Source: Bacteroidota bacterium
GTDB taxonomy: Bacteria > Bacteroidota > Bacteroidia > Chitinophagales > LD1
Assembly: GCA_026391075.1 (NCBI GenBank)
Contig: JAPLES010000009.1
Coordinates: 96,828-160,827 of the forward strand
DNA length: 64,000 nt
Direction: 5' to 3'
Below the pieces are notes generated by a model. That model saw nothing but the letters and a program-made list of their open reading frames with translations. It did no database searches and was not told the DNA's origin. The position numbers were made by a program, and so were the translations under genes. This document shows positions 1 through 9,039 of the stretch, piece by piece; within the stretch, counting starts at the first letter, position 1; the number at the start of each line of letters is the position of its first letter.

Positions 1-14
1 CAAAAAAATAAATC

Positions 15-917
15 ATGCCCTACATACCGCTCTTCATTCTCAAATCATTTTTACGCAGGGTTAAAAAGCGTGGCGATGTCTCAGACCACCATCGCGCGCG
101 TAAAGGTTTTGAAAAATTAATTGGAAAACGGAATAAGCCGATGAGCGGGTTTGATTATCACCCCGAAATTGCAAATGATGTTTCTGGTGAGTGGATTTTC
201 CCTCACGGTTGCGACAAAACAAAAGTGTTGCTCTACTTTCATGGTGGTGGATATTTTGTAGGCAGCACGAATACACATCGCGCATTGGTTTCTAAATTGG
301 CGAAGAACGCGGGCATTAGTGCTCTGAGTATAAATTACCGTTTAGCACCCGAGCATCCATATCCCGCAGCTATCGAAGATTGCGCGAAAGTTTACGAATG
401 GCTGCTCACAAAAAACTTTACTCCAAATCAAATTTGTTTTGGTGGCGATAGTGCCGGTGGCGGTTGCACTATTGGAACGTTGTGTTTTTTGCGCGATAAA
501 AATATTGCGCTCCCTAAATGTGCCATTGCACTTTCTCCCTGGCTCGACCACACTTTAACCAGCGAAAGTTTTATCTCCAAAGAACACATTGACCCGCTTT
601 TATCGGCCAAAGAATTTCCAACGGTGGTTCAATATTATATGAACGGTGCCGATACAAAATCACCCTATGCTTCCCCCATTTTTCATTCTTTAAAAAACCT
701 TCCACCTGTATTTGTTCAAGTGGGCGAAGAAGAAATTCTATTGAGCGATTCTCTAACGTTCGCTGAGAAAGCGAAAGCAGACGGGGTAAACGTTCGTTTG
801 GAAGTTTATCCCAAAATGTTTCACGTGTTTAATGCGTTTTGGAAAATTTTGCCGAAGGCAAGAGAGGCAAATAAAAAACTGGGAGAGTTTATGCGCACGC
901 AACTTAGCACCTCTTAA
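15..917 (+). CDS. Alpha/beta hydrolase, HSL-type esterase/lipase
   Basis: A 300-residue cytoplasmic esterase of the hormone-sensitive-lipase type, expected to hydrolyse short-chain carboxylic esters; the natural substrate cannot be read from sequence. The oxyanion-hole motif HGGG is at residues 76-79 and the nucleophile elbow GDSAG at 144-148 (Ser146). The acid is probably in the GEEEILLSDS stretch near 240-246, and His270 (KMFHVF) completes the triad. No signal peptide is seen. Length is normal for the family. It starts near the window edge, so the upstream context is unknown; the next gene is on the same strand 26 bases downstream but appears unrelated. Confidence 0.88.
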   Translation: MPYIPLFILKSFLRRVKKRGDVSDHHRARKGFEKLIGKRNKPMSGFDYHPEIANDVSGEWIFPHGCDKTKVLLYFHGGGYFVGSTNTHRALVSKLAKNAGISALSINYRLAPEHPYPAAIEDCAKVYEWLLTKNFTPNQICFGGDSAGGGCTIGTLCFLRDKNIALPKCAIALSPWLDHTLTSESFISKEHIDPLLSAKEFPTVVQYYMNGADTKSPYASPIFHSLKNLPPVFVQVGEEEILLSDSLTFAEKAKADGVNVRLEVYPKMFHVFNAFWKILPKAREANKKLGEFMRTQLSTS

Positions 918-943
918 TTTCCTCTTTATTTAAATTTCGTACC

Positions 944-1329
944 ATGAAAAAATTTATGCTCTGCAGTTTTGCCTTTATGTTTTTTGTTTCTGCTTGTAAA
1001 AAGGAAAGCGAAACTTCTTTAAATAATGGCACAACAAATTCTACTTCTAAAACATACAAAGTAAAGTACACCATGGTTTGTACCGATTGCGAAGTGATTT
1101 ATGTTTCCGATACGATAGGCACCCAGTCCACCGTATTTCACCAAAACAGTAGTTGGACATATAGCTTCAACAAAAGAAAAATCAGGAGCTTTTGTTCCTG
1201 GCTTATAATACTTCTTCCACGCCTCAAGGCGTAACCGCAACTATTTTTTTGAATGATACACTGCTTATTACTCGAACTAATTACTGTCCCATTTCAGGAT
1301 ACTCGTTTTGTGTGGACACCGTTCGTTAA
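944..1329 (+). pseudogene. Small lipoprotein gene with one frameshift
   Basis: The first frame starts with a lipoprotein signal peptide (MKKFMLCSFAFMFFVSAC, lipobox Cys18) and reads sensibly to about residue 75 (SWTYSFNK). It then turns into Arg/Leu-rich nonsense and stops at 1234. The -1 frame takes over near 1170-1180 and reads KNQELLFLAYNTSSTPQGV and on to a stop at 1327-1329, which resembles the beta-rich C-terminus of small Bacteroidota lipoproteins. One extra A in the A-rich run near 1170-1178 would join the two frames. It may be a true mutation, a base-calling error or slippage. Function is unknown. The 120 bases after it also contain a short open stretch ending at 1440 that could be further degraded tail. 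Confidence 0.6.
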
Positions 1330-1449
1330 TTTATCTCTTCCTAAATCCTGCACACGATTTTACTTGAAGTTGAAAATTTTCCATCTAAGTTTTCTGTTTC
1401 TATCAATTCAAAAAGCAATTTCGGTTATCGCTATAATTGAAATTGAAAA

Positions 1450-2628
1450 ATGCCTAGAGTTCTAAGAATAATCAATCGTTTAAATTTGGGAGGGCCTACC
1501 TACAATGCGGCTTACCTTACTAAATACCTTGCACCAGAGTTTGAAACGCTTTTGGTTTCAGGCATGAAAGATGAGGCCGAAGAGAGTTCTGAATTTATTG
1601 TAAATAATCTAGATCTGCATCCGGTTTATATGCCGGAAATGTATCGCGAGCTGAATCCTTTTCGCGATTACAAATCGTATTACAAGTTGCGTAAACTCAT
1701 TGAAGAATTTAAACCCGACATAGTTCATACCCATGCGGCAAAGGCAGGCGCTGTGGGTAGATTAGCTGCTGCGCATAGTGGCGTTCCAGTTATCGTTCAC
1801 ACTTTTCATGGCCATGTTTTTCATTCTTATTTTGGAAAAACAAAAACCAGACTATTTCTGGAAATTGAACGGTACTTAGCCAAGCGCACTACCGGAATTG
1901 TAACATTGAGCGAAATTCAAAAAACAGAATTGGTCGAGGAATTTAAAATTGCTCCAGCCGAAAAGTTTGAAATCATTCCTTTGGGTTTTGATTTAGATCG
2001 CTTTGCAAATAATGTTATCGAGAAAAGAAAATTTTTTAGAACAGAATACAATATTGATGACGATGAAATCGCGATTGGTATTGTAGGTCGTTTGGTTCCT
2101 GTTAAAAACCATTCTTTGTTTTTAAAAGCATTGAAAATTGTTTCGGGCAAAACCTCTAAAAAAATAAGAGCCTTTATAATTGGCGATGGCGAAGAACGGC
2201 ATAGGATTGAGCAAACCGCCACAGTGCTTGGTTTAAAATTCAACAACAATAATTTGAGGGAGAAAAATATTTTGACATTCACCAGCTGGATAAAGGACAT
2301 AGACGTGTCGAATGCAGGCATGGATATTATTGCGCTTACTTCACACAACGAAGGCACTCCGGTTAGTTTAATTGAAGCACAGGCTTCCTCTAAACCCATT
2401 GTATCAACCAATGTAGGTGGTATAGAAAACATAGTTTCAAAAAATGAAACAGCATTGCTTTCAGCCAGCGGAGACGAGCAACAGTTTGCCGAAAATTTAT
2501 TGCGATTAGTAGAAGATGACAATCTTCGGCAAAAACTTTCTTCTTCAAGTATGCAAATGGTCATCAACAAGTTCAGTTACCAGCGCTTGTGTACTGATAT
2601 GGCGTCATTCTACCATAGACTTTTGTAA
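1450..2628 (+). CDS. GT4-family glycosyltransferase
   Basis: A 392-residue GT-B-fold sugar transferase, probably building the repeat unit of the exopolysaccharide exported by the neighbouring genes. The N-terminal acceptor domain starts RVLRIINRLNLGGPTYNAAYLT and contains PDIVHTHAAKAGAVGRLAA. The C-terminal donor domain has GRLVPVKNHSLFLKAL and the retaining E-x7-E motif in EGTPVSLIEAQ, near residue 300. No membrane segment is seen. The start ATG at 1450 begins the conserved first strand. It lies 67 bases before the wza-like gene on the same strand. Donor and acceptor sugars cannot be inferred. Confidence 0.9.
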   Translation: MPRVLRIINRLNLGGPTYNAAYLTKYLAPEFETLLVSGMKDEAEESSEFIVNNLDLHPVYMPEMYRELNPFRDYKSYYKLRKLIEEFKPDIVHTHAAKAGAVGRLAAAHSGVPVIVHTFHGHVFHSYFGKTKTRLFLEIERYLAKRTTGIVTLSEIQKTELVEEFKIAPAEKFEIIPLGFDLDRFANNVIEKRKFFRTEYNIDDDEIAIGIVGRLVPVKNHSLFLKALKIVSGKTSKKIRAFIIGDGEERHRIEQTATVLGLKFNNNNLREKNILTFTSWIKDIDVSNAGMDIIALTSHNEGTPVSLIEAQASSKPIVSTNVGGIENIVSKNETALLSASGDEQQFAENLLRLVEDDNLRQKLSSSSMQMVINKFSYQRLCTDMASFYHRLL

Positions 2629-2670
2629 AACTCTTGATGATGCTAAAGCTAGTTGCCTTGTTTTTTTTCA

Positions 2671-2678
2671 TAGGTTTG
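2671..2678 (+). promoter_or_regulatory. Candidate -7 element for the export genes
   Basis: TAGGTTTG matches the Bacteroidota -7 consensus TAnnTTTG exactly. Transcription would start near 2685, about ten bases before the wza-like start codon. The -33 region is weak (TTG only), so this is a moderate call. Confidence 0.4.
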
Positions 2679-2695
2679 TGCCACTTCGTTAATAC

Positions 2696-3460
2696 ATGAA
2701 ACAACTTTTTAGATACCTGTTTTTTTCAACCCTTCTCTACCTGATTCCCGGTTGCCGCACGCTCAACCCCAGCCAAATGTTTCAGCAAAAGGACTATCAA
2801 TATTTTCAACTGGCCCAAAAAAAATTGGAACAATATACCATCTCACCAGGCGATGAGATAACTATTCAAGTGTTTTCAAGAGATGGTTTTAAGATGGTTG
2901 ATGTAATGGGAAATTTGGAGAACACGGCTTCTAATCTCGTTAACAACGGAAGTAACCTGTTCATTGTGGATAATGAAGGTTTCGCAAAAATTCCAATTCT
3001 TGGGCAATTCTATGTAAAGGGTTACTCTGAGGCAGAATTAGAAAAAGTTTTAGCCGAAAGATATGCTGGTCTTTTTGTTGACCCCTATGTTATCATCAGA
3101 ATTAGTAATAGACGTGCCATAGTTTTTGAAGGAGAACACGCTGTTATTGTGCCTTTGAATAATTCGCCAACTAACCTAGTTGAAGTGCTTGCTAAAGCAG
3201 GCGGTTTAGACCTTTATGGTAAAGCTTACCGAATAAAAGTTATTCGAGGAGATTTGAAAAATCCGGTAGTGAATATGATTGATCTTTCTACCATTGAAGG
3301 GATGCGCAAAGCAGATCTATTCATAGAGAACAATGATATAATTTACGTGGAGAAAAAAGCAAACTACCCGAGGGAGTTGCTTAAAGATTTAACGCCCGTT
3401 CTCTCCCTTATTACTTCAGTAACTACTTTAATAATTTTAGCTTTAAGACTTGGAAAGTAA
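2696..3460 (+). CDS. wza: Polysaccharide export lipoprotein, Wza-like (Poly_export/SLBB)
   Basis: A 254-residue outer-membrane polysaccharide export protein. A lipoprotein signal peptide ends at LIPGC (Cys20). The Poly_export domain starts at YTISPGDEITIQVFSRDG, near residue 52, followed by an SLBB-type segment (EHAVIVPLNNSPTNLVEVLAKAGGL, about 150-180). It ends in a hydrophobic stretch VLSLITSVTTLIILALRL that is likely a membrane anchor, as is common in the short Bacteroidota versions. It overlaps the Wzc-like gene by 11 bases, so the two should be translationally coupled. Wza and Wzc together form the trans-envelope capsule/EPS channel. Confidence 0.88.
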   Translation: MKQLFRYLFFSTLLYLIPGCRTLNPSQMFQQKDYQYFQLAQKKLEQYTISPGDEITIQVFSRDGFKMVDVMGNLENTASNLVNNGSNLFIVDNEGFAKIPILGQFYVKGYSEAELEKVLAERYAGLFVDPYVIIRISNRRAIVFEGEHAVIVPLNNSPTNLVEVLAKAGGLDLYGKAYRIKVIRGDLKNPVVNMIDLSTIEGMRKADLFIENNDIIYVEKKANYPRELLKDLTPVLSLITSVTTLIILALRLGK

Positions 3461-5903
3461 CAATTCGGAACAAGAGAATACACTGCAGTCATCTTTCAAT
3501 CCGGTAGATGATTTTAACCTAGGGCTGTTGATATACATCGTAAACAAATCGGTGGTATGGCTCGTATTCATTGTTATTATTTGTGTTGCCCTTTCTATAA
3601 TCTATCTACGCTACGCGCCTAGAATTTACGAATCGTCTACGACCTTAATGCTTAAGACTGAGAAAACGAGTCAAATTCTTGGTGTTCAAAATATAGTAGT
3701 GGAGCAAGACGAAACAGAGATAAGCCGCGAAATGCGCTTGCTTAAATCAAAGTTTTTAATCGAACGAACCATTGGGGATTTACCATTGCAAGTTGGGTAC
3801 TATAAAGAAGGAAAGACAAAATTTATTTTTACCGAACTATACACTACCTCCCCGTTTGAAGTTGTTGGAAAAGTAAAGGACAAAGGTATAATCAACACTC
3901 CTATTTATGTAAAAATATACGGCCAAAACAAAGTTTACATGGGGTTCTCCTTTAACGGTAAGGAGTTTGAATACTCAAAAGATACCGGTAAGGTAGTTAC
4001 CAATCCATATTTCAGTGCTTCTATTCACTTGCGGAGAAATGTGAATGAGGATGATTACTCAGGGATATACTATTTTAAATTTCAGGATAAAACGGATTTG
4101 ATTGAAGATATTGCGAACAAACTTGAGGTCCTCCCTATCGATCCGAAAACAAAAACTATAGGATTAGTTTACAAGGATAGAAATCCAATAAGAGCGCACG
4201 ATATTGTTTCCTCCGTTGCTCAACAGTTTATCGCATTTGATATTGAAAGAAAAAAGGAAAGCATTCTTAATATTCTTGATTTTATTCAAAACCAAATAGA
4301 CACTTTTGGTTATGCGTATGATAAATATCAAGACTCTGTTTCCACCTTGCGCATTAGTGATGGATATATTGATAAAGGCGATTCGTATTTAAGCCAATTA
4401 TCAGATAGGTTGGTTGAGTACGAACAAAAATTTCGCGATTACGAGTATGACATTGCCATTTTGCTAACCTTTAAAGTTTTGCTTGCCACGAATAAAGAGT
4501 ATGGTAACCTACCAAGTTTAAAATTCAAAATTGCTCCGCAAGATTTTTCGCCAGCCGTAAACACGATTAATCTATTACAAAGAAGCCGCGATCTCATGCT
4601 GTTAGACGCCACCGCTCAGCACCCGAACGTGAGAATGACCGATCGGCAAATTGACGATGCAAAAATCAAACTCAATAAAGATGTTGACAATACTGTAAAA
4701 GGCTTACAGACTAGTTTAGCCTTGTTGCGTGAAGAGTACCGTAAATATCTAGCTGAAATTATGCGCATTCCAGGTTTGCAAAATAAGTTTGCGCGCCTAG
4801 ATAAAATGGCGGAAGTAAAAAATGATTTCATTCTCAATTTGTATGAACAGCTGTCCAACTATCTAATTGCGAGTGCAGGTATTGTATCAGACTATGTGAT
4901 TCTTGAAAAAGCGAATTTGTCGGTAACACCGGTTTCTCCAAAAGAAACATTCGTAAAAATTGCCGGATTTGCGGTAGGGCTCTTACTTGGTTTGGTGCTC
5001 ATCATTGTTAGGTATTTATTGCACAATACCATCATTTCAATTGAAGATGTAGAGCGAAAAACCAGAGCTCCGCTTTTGGGAGTTATTCCTCGACACAAAG
5101 AAGAAATGTTGCGCTCACAAATAGTGGTAACACAAGACCCTAAGGCAACGATCACCGAAGCATTCAGAGCAGTTCGCGCTAATCTTCAGTTTATTTCGAG
5201 CACTCCAGGACCAAAAATTGTTTCTACTACCTCAACAATTCCAGGTGAAGGCAAAACATTTGTATCACTTAACATTGCCGCTATTCTTAGTTTGCTGAAT
5301 AAGAAAGTTATCATTCTTGACTTTGACATGCGCAAACCTAGATTGGATAAAATTTTTGAAGTTGATAGCCATCGTGGGGTTAGTACTATTTTGAGTGGGC
5401 AAACTCCTATTGCCGATTGTATTATGGAATCTGGTATTCCTAACCTTCATTTTATTACTTCGGGGCCGGTACCACCAAACCCATCGGAACTAATTTTGCT
5501 TCCAAGATTAAAGGAGATGGTGAAAGAACTTAAGGAGAATTACGACTACATTGTTATTGATACACCGCCTATTGGATTGGTAACAGATGCCCTTGAAATT
5601 TTAAAGCTGTCCGACTATCCTATTTATATTCTTCGTGCTGCTTACTCTAACAGAAACTTTGTACACGGTATCAATCGAATTATGACCGAGAGTAAAATCA
5701 AAAACCTTTCAACAGTCATTAACGATTACGGAAGAGGAGCATCGGGTTATGGCTATAGCTACGGATACAATTACGGTTACGGCTATGGTTACGGCTATGG
5801 TTACGGCTATGGTTACGGCTATTATGGCAAAAAATATGGGGAGGGTTATTATACCACGGAAAGCAAACCGAAAACATCTTGGTTGAAAAAATTGTTTGAA
5901 TAG
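3450..5903 (+). CDS. wzc: Wzc-like chain-length regulator and tyrosine autokinase
   Basis: An 817-residue inner-membrane co-polymerase with a cytoplasmic BY-kinase. A Wzz-type N-terminal domain with one membrane helix (WLVFIVIICVALSIIYL, about 37-53) is followed by a long coiled periplasmic region, a second helix near residue 505-525 (FAVGLLLGLVLIIVRYLL) and the kinase: Walker A STIPGEGKTF, Walker A' VIILDFDMRKPR, Walker B YIVIDTPPIG. The extreme C-terminus is a Tyr cluster with GYGY repeats, the autophosphorylation tail, unusually regular here. The reading frame opens with TTG at 3450 inside the wza stop region; no ATG lies nearby, so the start is plausible but not certain. Confidence 0.9.
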   Translation: MESNNSEQENTLQSSFNPVDDFNLGLLIYIVNKSVVWLVFIVIICVALSIIYLRYAPRIYESSTTLMLKTEKTSQILGVQNIVVEQDETEISREMRLLKSKFLIERTIGDLPLQVGYYKEGKTKFIFTELYTTSPFEVVGKVKDKGIINTPIYVKIYGQNKVYMGFSFNGKEFEYSKDTGKVVTNPYFSASIHLRRNVNEDDYSGIYYFKFQDKTDLIEDIANKLEVLPIDPKTKTIGLVYKDRNPIRAHDIVSSVAQQFIAFDIERKKESILNILDFIQNQIDTFGYAYDKYQDSVSTLRISDGYIDKGDSYLSQLSDRLVEYEQKFRDYEYDIAILLTFKVLLATNKEYGNLPSLKFKIAPQDFSPAVNTINLLQRSRDLMLLDATAQHPNVRMTDRQIDDAKIKLNKDVDNTVKGLQTSLALLREEYRKYLAEIMRIPGLQNKFARLDKMAEVKNDFILNLYEQLSNYLIASAGIVSDYVILEKANLSVTPVSPKETFVKIAGFAVGLLLGLVLIIVRYLLHNTIISIEDVERKTRAPLLGVIPRHKEEMLRSQIVVTQDPKATITEAFRAVRANLQFISSTPGPKIVSTTSTIPGEGKTFVSLNIAAILSLLNKKVIILDFDMRKPRLDKIFEVDSHRGVSTILSGQTPIADCIMESGIPNLHFITSGPVPPNPSELILLPRLKEMVKELKENYDYIVIDTPPIGLVTDALEILKLSDYPIYILRAAYSNRNFVHGINRIMTESKIKNLSTVINDYGRGASGYGYSYGYNYGYGYGYGYGYGYGYGYYGKKYGEGYYTTESKPKTSWLKKLFE
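5775..5822 (+). repeat. 12-bp tandem repeat, 4 copies, in wzc tail
   Basis: Four exact copies of GGTTACGGCTAT encode Gly-Tyr-Gly-Tyr units in the kinase tail. Similar imperfect units precede it from about 5746. The unit is a multiple of three, so copy-number change alters tail length without a frameshift. Confidence 0.95.
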
Positions 5904-5918
5904 AAAAATACACGGGTT

Positions 5919-7031
5919 ATGATTATGGACAATCAATACATGATTGCGTTTCTGGCTTCGTTCTTACTAATAAGTGCGTTGTTTTCCTTTCTTATCAACT
6001 GGTTGTTTCTAAAGTTTTCGTTCAATCTTGGAGCGCGCGACAAAAACGATATCACCCAACAGGTTCGTTGGGCAAGCAATGTAAAACCTGCAATAGGAGG
6101 TATTTCATTTTTCATTGTGTTTTTGGTTTCTATTTCCGTTATTGGTACGTTGCCCCGTGTATCGAGTTCTATGCTCGACAAACATCTCATCGGTATTATC
6201 GCCTCTTCCTGCCTTGGTTTTATTCTTGGCTTGGCCGATGATGCATACAATACAAATCCACTCGCAAAATTTATCATTCAGCTTTCTTGCGCTTTCATTC
6301 TTATCATATCCGATGTATATATCCGCGTTACCGGAAATCCAGCTTTTGATTTTATGCTTACCACCATTTGGGTTATCGGATTGATGAATTCAGTTAATAT
6401 GCTCGACAATATGGATGCAATTACAACAACTATTTCTATGTCTATCATTATCGGACTTATATCTGTAGTAGCCATCAGTGGAAATGAATTGGGAACATTT
6501 TACCTCGTAATGTTGGTAGGTGTGTTTGGTGCGTTGTGTGGCTTTTTGTACTTCAACTGGAATCCTTCGAGGGTTTATATGGGCGATACTGGTAGTCAGT
6601 TTCTCGGAGTTTTTCTTGCATCTACCAGCATCATGTTTTTCTGGGATTTTAGAGATGAAGGTTCACTTGAATTTATTCAAATGAAACAGTTTGTAGTGCC
6701 TATGTTATTCTTCATTGTGCCAATCATCGATACAACAACGGTTACCATCCGAAGATTAATGCGTAAACAATCGCCATTTGTTGGAGGCAAGGACCACATC
6801 ACTCATCATCTTGCTTACCTAGGTTTGTCGGACAATATGGTTGCTTTGATTTTAATTTCTATCTCCCTTCTTTCGCTCCCTTTTGTATCACTCATTATTA
6901 CCAATATTATTCCATGGACTTGGCATATCACGTTAGCTTCCTTCGTTTATTTTTTCGTAATTTTTATCATCATGCAAGTAGTTTACAACGCAGGTAACAA
7001 GAAGCATGAAGAGAAATTGAAACAAAAGTAA
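5919..7031 (+). CDS. Undecaprenyl-phosphate sugar-1-phosphate transferase (WecA/MraY family)
   Basis: A 370-residue polytopic membrane enzyme that loads a sugar-1-phosphate (usually GlcNAc-1-P) onto undecaprenyl phosphate, the first step of a polysaccharide repeat unit. Family motifs are visible: GLADDAYNTNPLAKFIIQL near residue 105, SVNMLDNMDA (about 158-167), YMGDTGSQFLG (about 219-229) and the HIP-like GGKDHITHHLAYLG (about 289-302). About ten or eleven hydrophobic helices are present. It follows wzc by 15 bases and should be in the same transcript. A murF is present elsewhere, but the context (EPS genes) favours a WecA role over MraY. Confidence 0.88.
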   Translation: MIMDNQYMIAFLASFLLISALFSFLINWLFLKFSFNLGARDKNDITQQVRWASNVKPAIGGISFFIVFLVSISVIGTLPRVSSSMLDKHLIGIIASSCLGFILGLADDAYNTNPLAKFIIQLSCAFILIISDVYIRVTGNPAFDFMLTTIWVIGLMNSVNMLDNMDAITTTISMSIIIGLISVVAISGNELGTFYLVMLVGVFGALCGFLYFNWNPSRVYMGDTGSQFLGVFLASTSIMFFWDFRDEGSLEFIQMKQFVVPMLFFIVPIIDTTTVTIRRLMRKQSPFVGGKDHITHHLAYLGLSDNMVALILISISLLSLPFVSLIITNIIPWTWHITLASFVYFFVIFIIMQVVYNAGNKKHEEKLKQK

Positions 7032-7034
7032 AAA

Positions 7035-7361
7035 TTACTTCAGCTTTTCATTTTGCTGATGCCGATCGGCATCGCGCTTGTTTTTCTTTTCTAAATTTTT
7101 TTGAAGAGCTTCGGTAAGGTTTACGCCTGTTTGATTTGCAAGGCAAATTAGAACCCAAAGCACATCGGCCATTTCATCGGCTAAATCAACTTGCTTATCG
7201 CTTTCTTTAAAACTTTGTTCTCCGTATTTGCGTGCAACAACACGTGCTACCTCTCCTACTTCTTCGGTAAGACAAGCCATATTGGTTAACTCACTGAAAT
7301 ATTTTACGCCTGTTGACTTTATCCATTCATCAATAGTATCCTGCGCTTGTTGTATTGTCAT
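7035..7361 (-). CDS. MazG-like nucleotide pyrophosphohydrolase
   Basis: A 108-residue all-alpha NTP pyrophosphohydrolase of the MazG-like/EAR family, which hydrolyses nucleoside triphosphates to monophosphates and pyrophosphate for nucleotide house-cleaning. The Mg-binding pattern is clear: ACLTEEVGEVARVVARKYG (E-E-x-x-E) and VDLADEMADVLWVLICLANQTGVNL (E-x-x-D), with a Lys/Arg-rich tail. The length fits the short single-domain form. It lies 30 bases downstream of the PaiB-like gene and ends four bases from the convergent wecA-like gene. Confidence 0.85.
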   Translation of the reverse strand: MTIQQAQDTIDEWIKSTGVKYFSELTNMACLTEEVGEVARVVARKYGEQSFKESDKQVDLADEMADVLWVLICLANQTGVNLTEALQKNLEKKNKRDADRHQQNEKLK

Positions 7362-7391
7362 AAATGAAATTTTATTTGGCTGGTTAGTTGC

Positions 7392-8012
7392 CTACTTCTT
7401 TCTCTTCTCCATTTCCTGGGCAATTCTTTTTGAATCGTATGCTTCGGATTTTTTTAATTGCTCAATTATGTTCGCATGACTTTCCGCATCTCTGTTTTGT
7501 GATAGTTTGCTTGCAGCTTCAATTCGTTCTACTTTAATTTCGAAACCAACCAAGGCACGCAAATCCATTTCTAAAATTTTGGCAGGTGTTTCATCATAGC
7601 TCTGCGGCTTTTCGGCATGAGCCGTTTCGTATCGTGCCATTAGACCGCGAAGCATCAACTCTAATTTTTCTCCTTCAATCAATTCAATTTTACCATAAGC
7701 ATGAACCGCGCGATAATTCCAGGTGGGAACATTGCGATGATTATACCACGATGGCGAAACATAAGCATGTGGTCCCATAAAAATTGCTAGCACATCTTTA
7801 TTCGCTTCAAAATTTTTCCATTGCTCATTAGCCCGAGCCATGTGCCCCTGCAAAATCCAATTCTCGTTTTCGTCCGTAAGTAATTGCAAAGGAATGTGCG
7901 TGGCTATTGGCAAACTATCTTTCACCGAAATCAAAAGCGCAAAACCAAATTCGCGCACCAGTGCTTCAATTTCCTTTTGGTCGGTTTCTTTAAAATGTGG
8001 TGGTATGTACAT
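7392..8012 (-). CDS. PaiB-family FMN-binding protein
   Basis: A 206-residue protein of the PaiB (FMN-binding split barrel) family. It begins MYIPPHFKETDQKEIEALVREFGFALLIS and contains the conserved HIPLQL, GHMARANEQW, IFMGPHAYVSPSWY and VPTWNYRAVHAYG segments. PaiB in Bacillus is described as a negative regulator of sporulation and protease genes, but most members look like flavin-binding enzymes; a regulatory role here is not shown by the sequence. It is probably co-transcribed with the MazG-like gene. Confidence 0.88.
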   Translation of the reverse strand: MYIPPHFKETDQKEIEALVREFGFALLISVKDSLPIATHIPLQLLTDENENWILQGHMARANEQWKNFEANKDVLAIFMGPHAYVSPSWYNHRNVPTWNYRAVHAYGKIELIEGEKLELMLRGLMARYETAHAEKPQSYDETPAKILEMDLRALVGFEIKVERIEAASKLSQNRDAESHANIIEQLKKSEAYDSKRIAQEMEKRKK

Positions 8013-8056
8013 GTAAGGTATTTACTTTGTGGTCGTCTTAATTCAAAACTAATATT

Positions 8057-9031
8057 ATGCGCAAGAATTTTTCTCTCTTCTTCTCTTTGCTTTTAACCAC
8101 ACAAATTTTTGCTCAATCGCCACGCACCGTTTTGATTGAACACTTCACCAATACACGTTGCAGTATTTGTGCTTCTAAAAATCCCGCCTTCTATTCAACA
8201 CTCGCCAATTATCCGCAGGTGTTGCATATAGCCTTTCATCCAAGTGCACCTTACTCGCTTTGTTATTTTTCGCAACAAAATCCTATTGAGAATGATGAAC
8301 GAACAACTTATTATGGAATTTATGGCTCTACTCCTCAAATAGTTTTGAATGGGAAAATTTTAGGAAGCCCTTCTCCGCTTATTAATAACACCACTCTTGA
8401 TACAGCACTGGGACAAACTTCGCCTATTGAAATCTCTGCCACAGAGGAATTAGTTGGAACAGATTCCGTGAAAGTAAAGGTAACGGTAAAAACGACCGGA
8501 GTAACTTCATCATTACTGTTGAAACTGTTTGCAGGCGTTGCGGAGAACCCCATCAACTACAATGCATGGAATGGCGAAACTGTTCATCATGATGTTTTTA
8601 GAAAAGCTTTGACAGGCGCCCCGGGAAATCTTTTTGCATTGCCCGCCTTGAATGATAGTTCGGTGTATGAATTTACTTATGCTGTTGGAAATGGATGGGA
8701 TGTAAATAATATTTACACCATCGCTTTTGTTCAACGCCATAACACAAAAGAAATTCTAAATGCAACAAAATCATATCGGGTAACTGCGCCATCCTCAGTT
8801 GATGATATTACAAACGAAATGTTTTCGTTGTTCCCGAATCCAAGCAGTGAAAAATTATTTCTCGCGAATTTCAAATTGAACAGCAACCAGCGTTATTCTG
8901 TGCTTGATGTGGCGGGAAGAAAAGTGATGGAAAGTAAATTGGAACAAAATGAAATTGATGTAACAGAATTATCACGCGGAATCTATTTTTTGAAGTTGAA
9001 TAACTCGCTTCGAAGATTTGTGAAACAGTAA
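8057..9031 (+). CDS. Omp28-like secreted protein with T9SS type A sorting domain
   Basis: A 324-residue exported protein. The signal peptide is MRKNFSLFFSLLLTTQIFAQ. The Omp28-related, thioredoxin-like domain opens with VLIEHFTNTRCSICASKNPAFY, carrying a C-x2-C pair (CSIC) and then HIAFHPSAPYS. A beta-rich middle follows. The C-terminal 75 residues form a T9SS type A domain (SLFPNPSSEKLFL, YSVLDVAGRKV, LSRGIYFLKLNN), so it should cross the outer membrane by T9SS. The CxxC suggests a thiol redox or disulfide role, but Omp28 function is unsettled. The downstream gene is convergent, eight bases away. Confidence 0.82.
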   Translation: MRKNFSLFFSLLLTTQIFAQSPRTVLIEHFTNTRCSICASKNPAFYSTLANYPQVLHIAFHPSAPYSLCYFSQQNPIENDERTTYYGIYGSTPQIVLNGKILGSPSPLINNTTLDTALGQTSPIEISATEELVGTDSVKVKVTVKTTGVTSSLLLKLFAGVAENPINYNAWNGETVHHDVFRKALTGAPGNLFALPALNDSSVYEFTYAVGNGWDVNNIYTIAFVQRHNTKEILNATKSYRVTAPSSVDDITNEMFSLFPNPSSEKLFLANFKLNSNQRYSVLDVAGRKVMESKLEQNEIDVTELSRGIYFLKLNNSLRRFVKQ

Positions 9032-9039
9032 TCGGTCTT

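Noticed and set aside
1253-1465. 70-residue open frame after the lipoprotein
   Set aside because: It has no start context or family and overlaps the frame that continues the lipoprotein.
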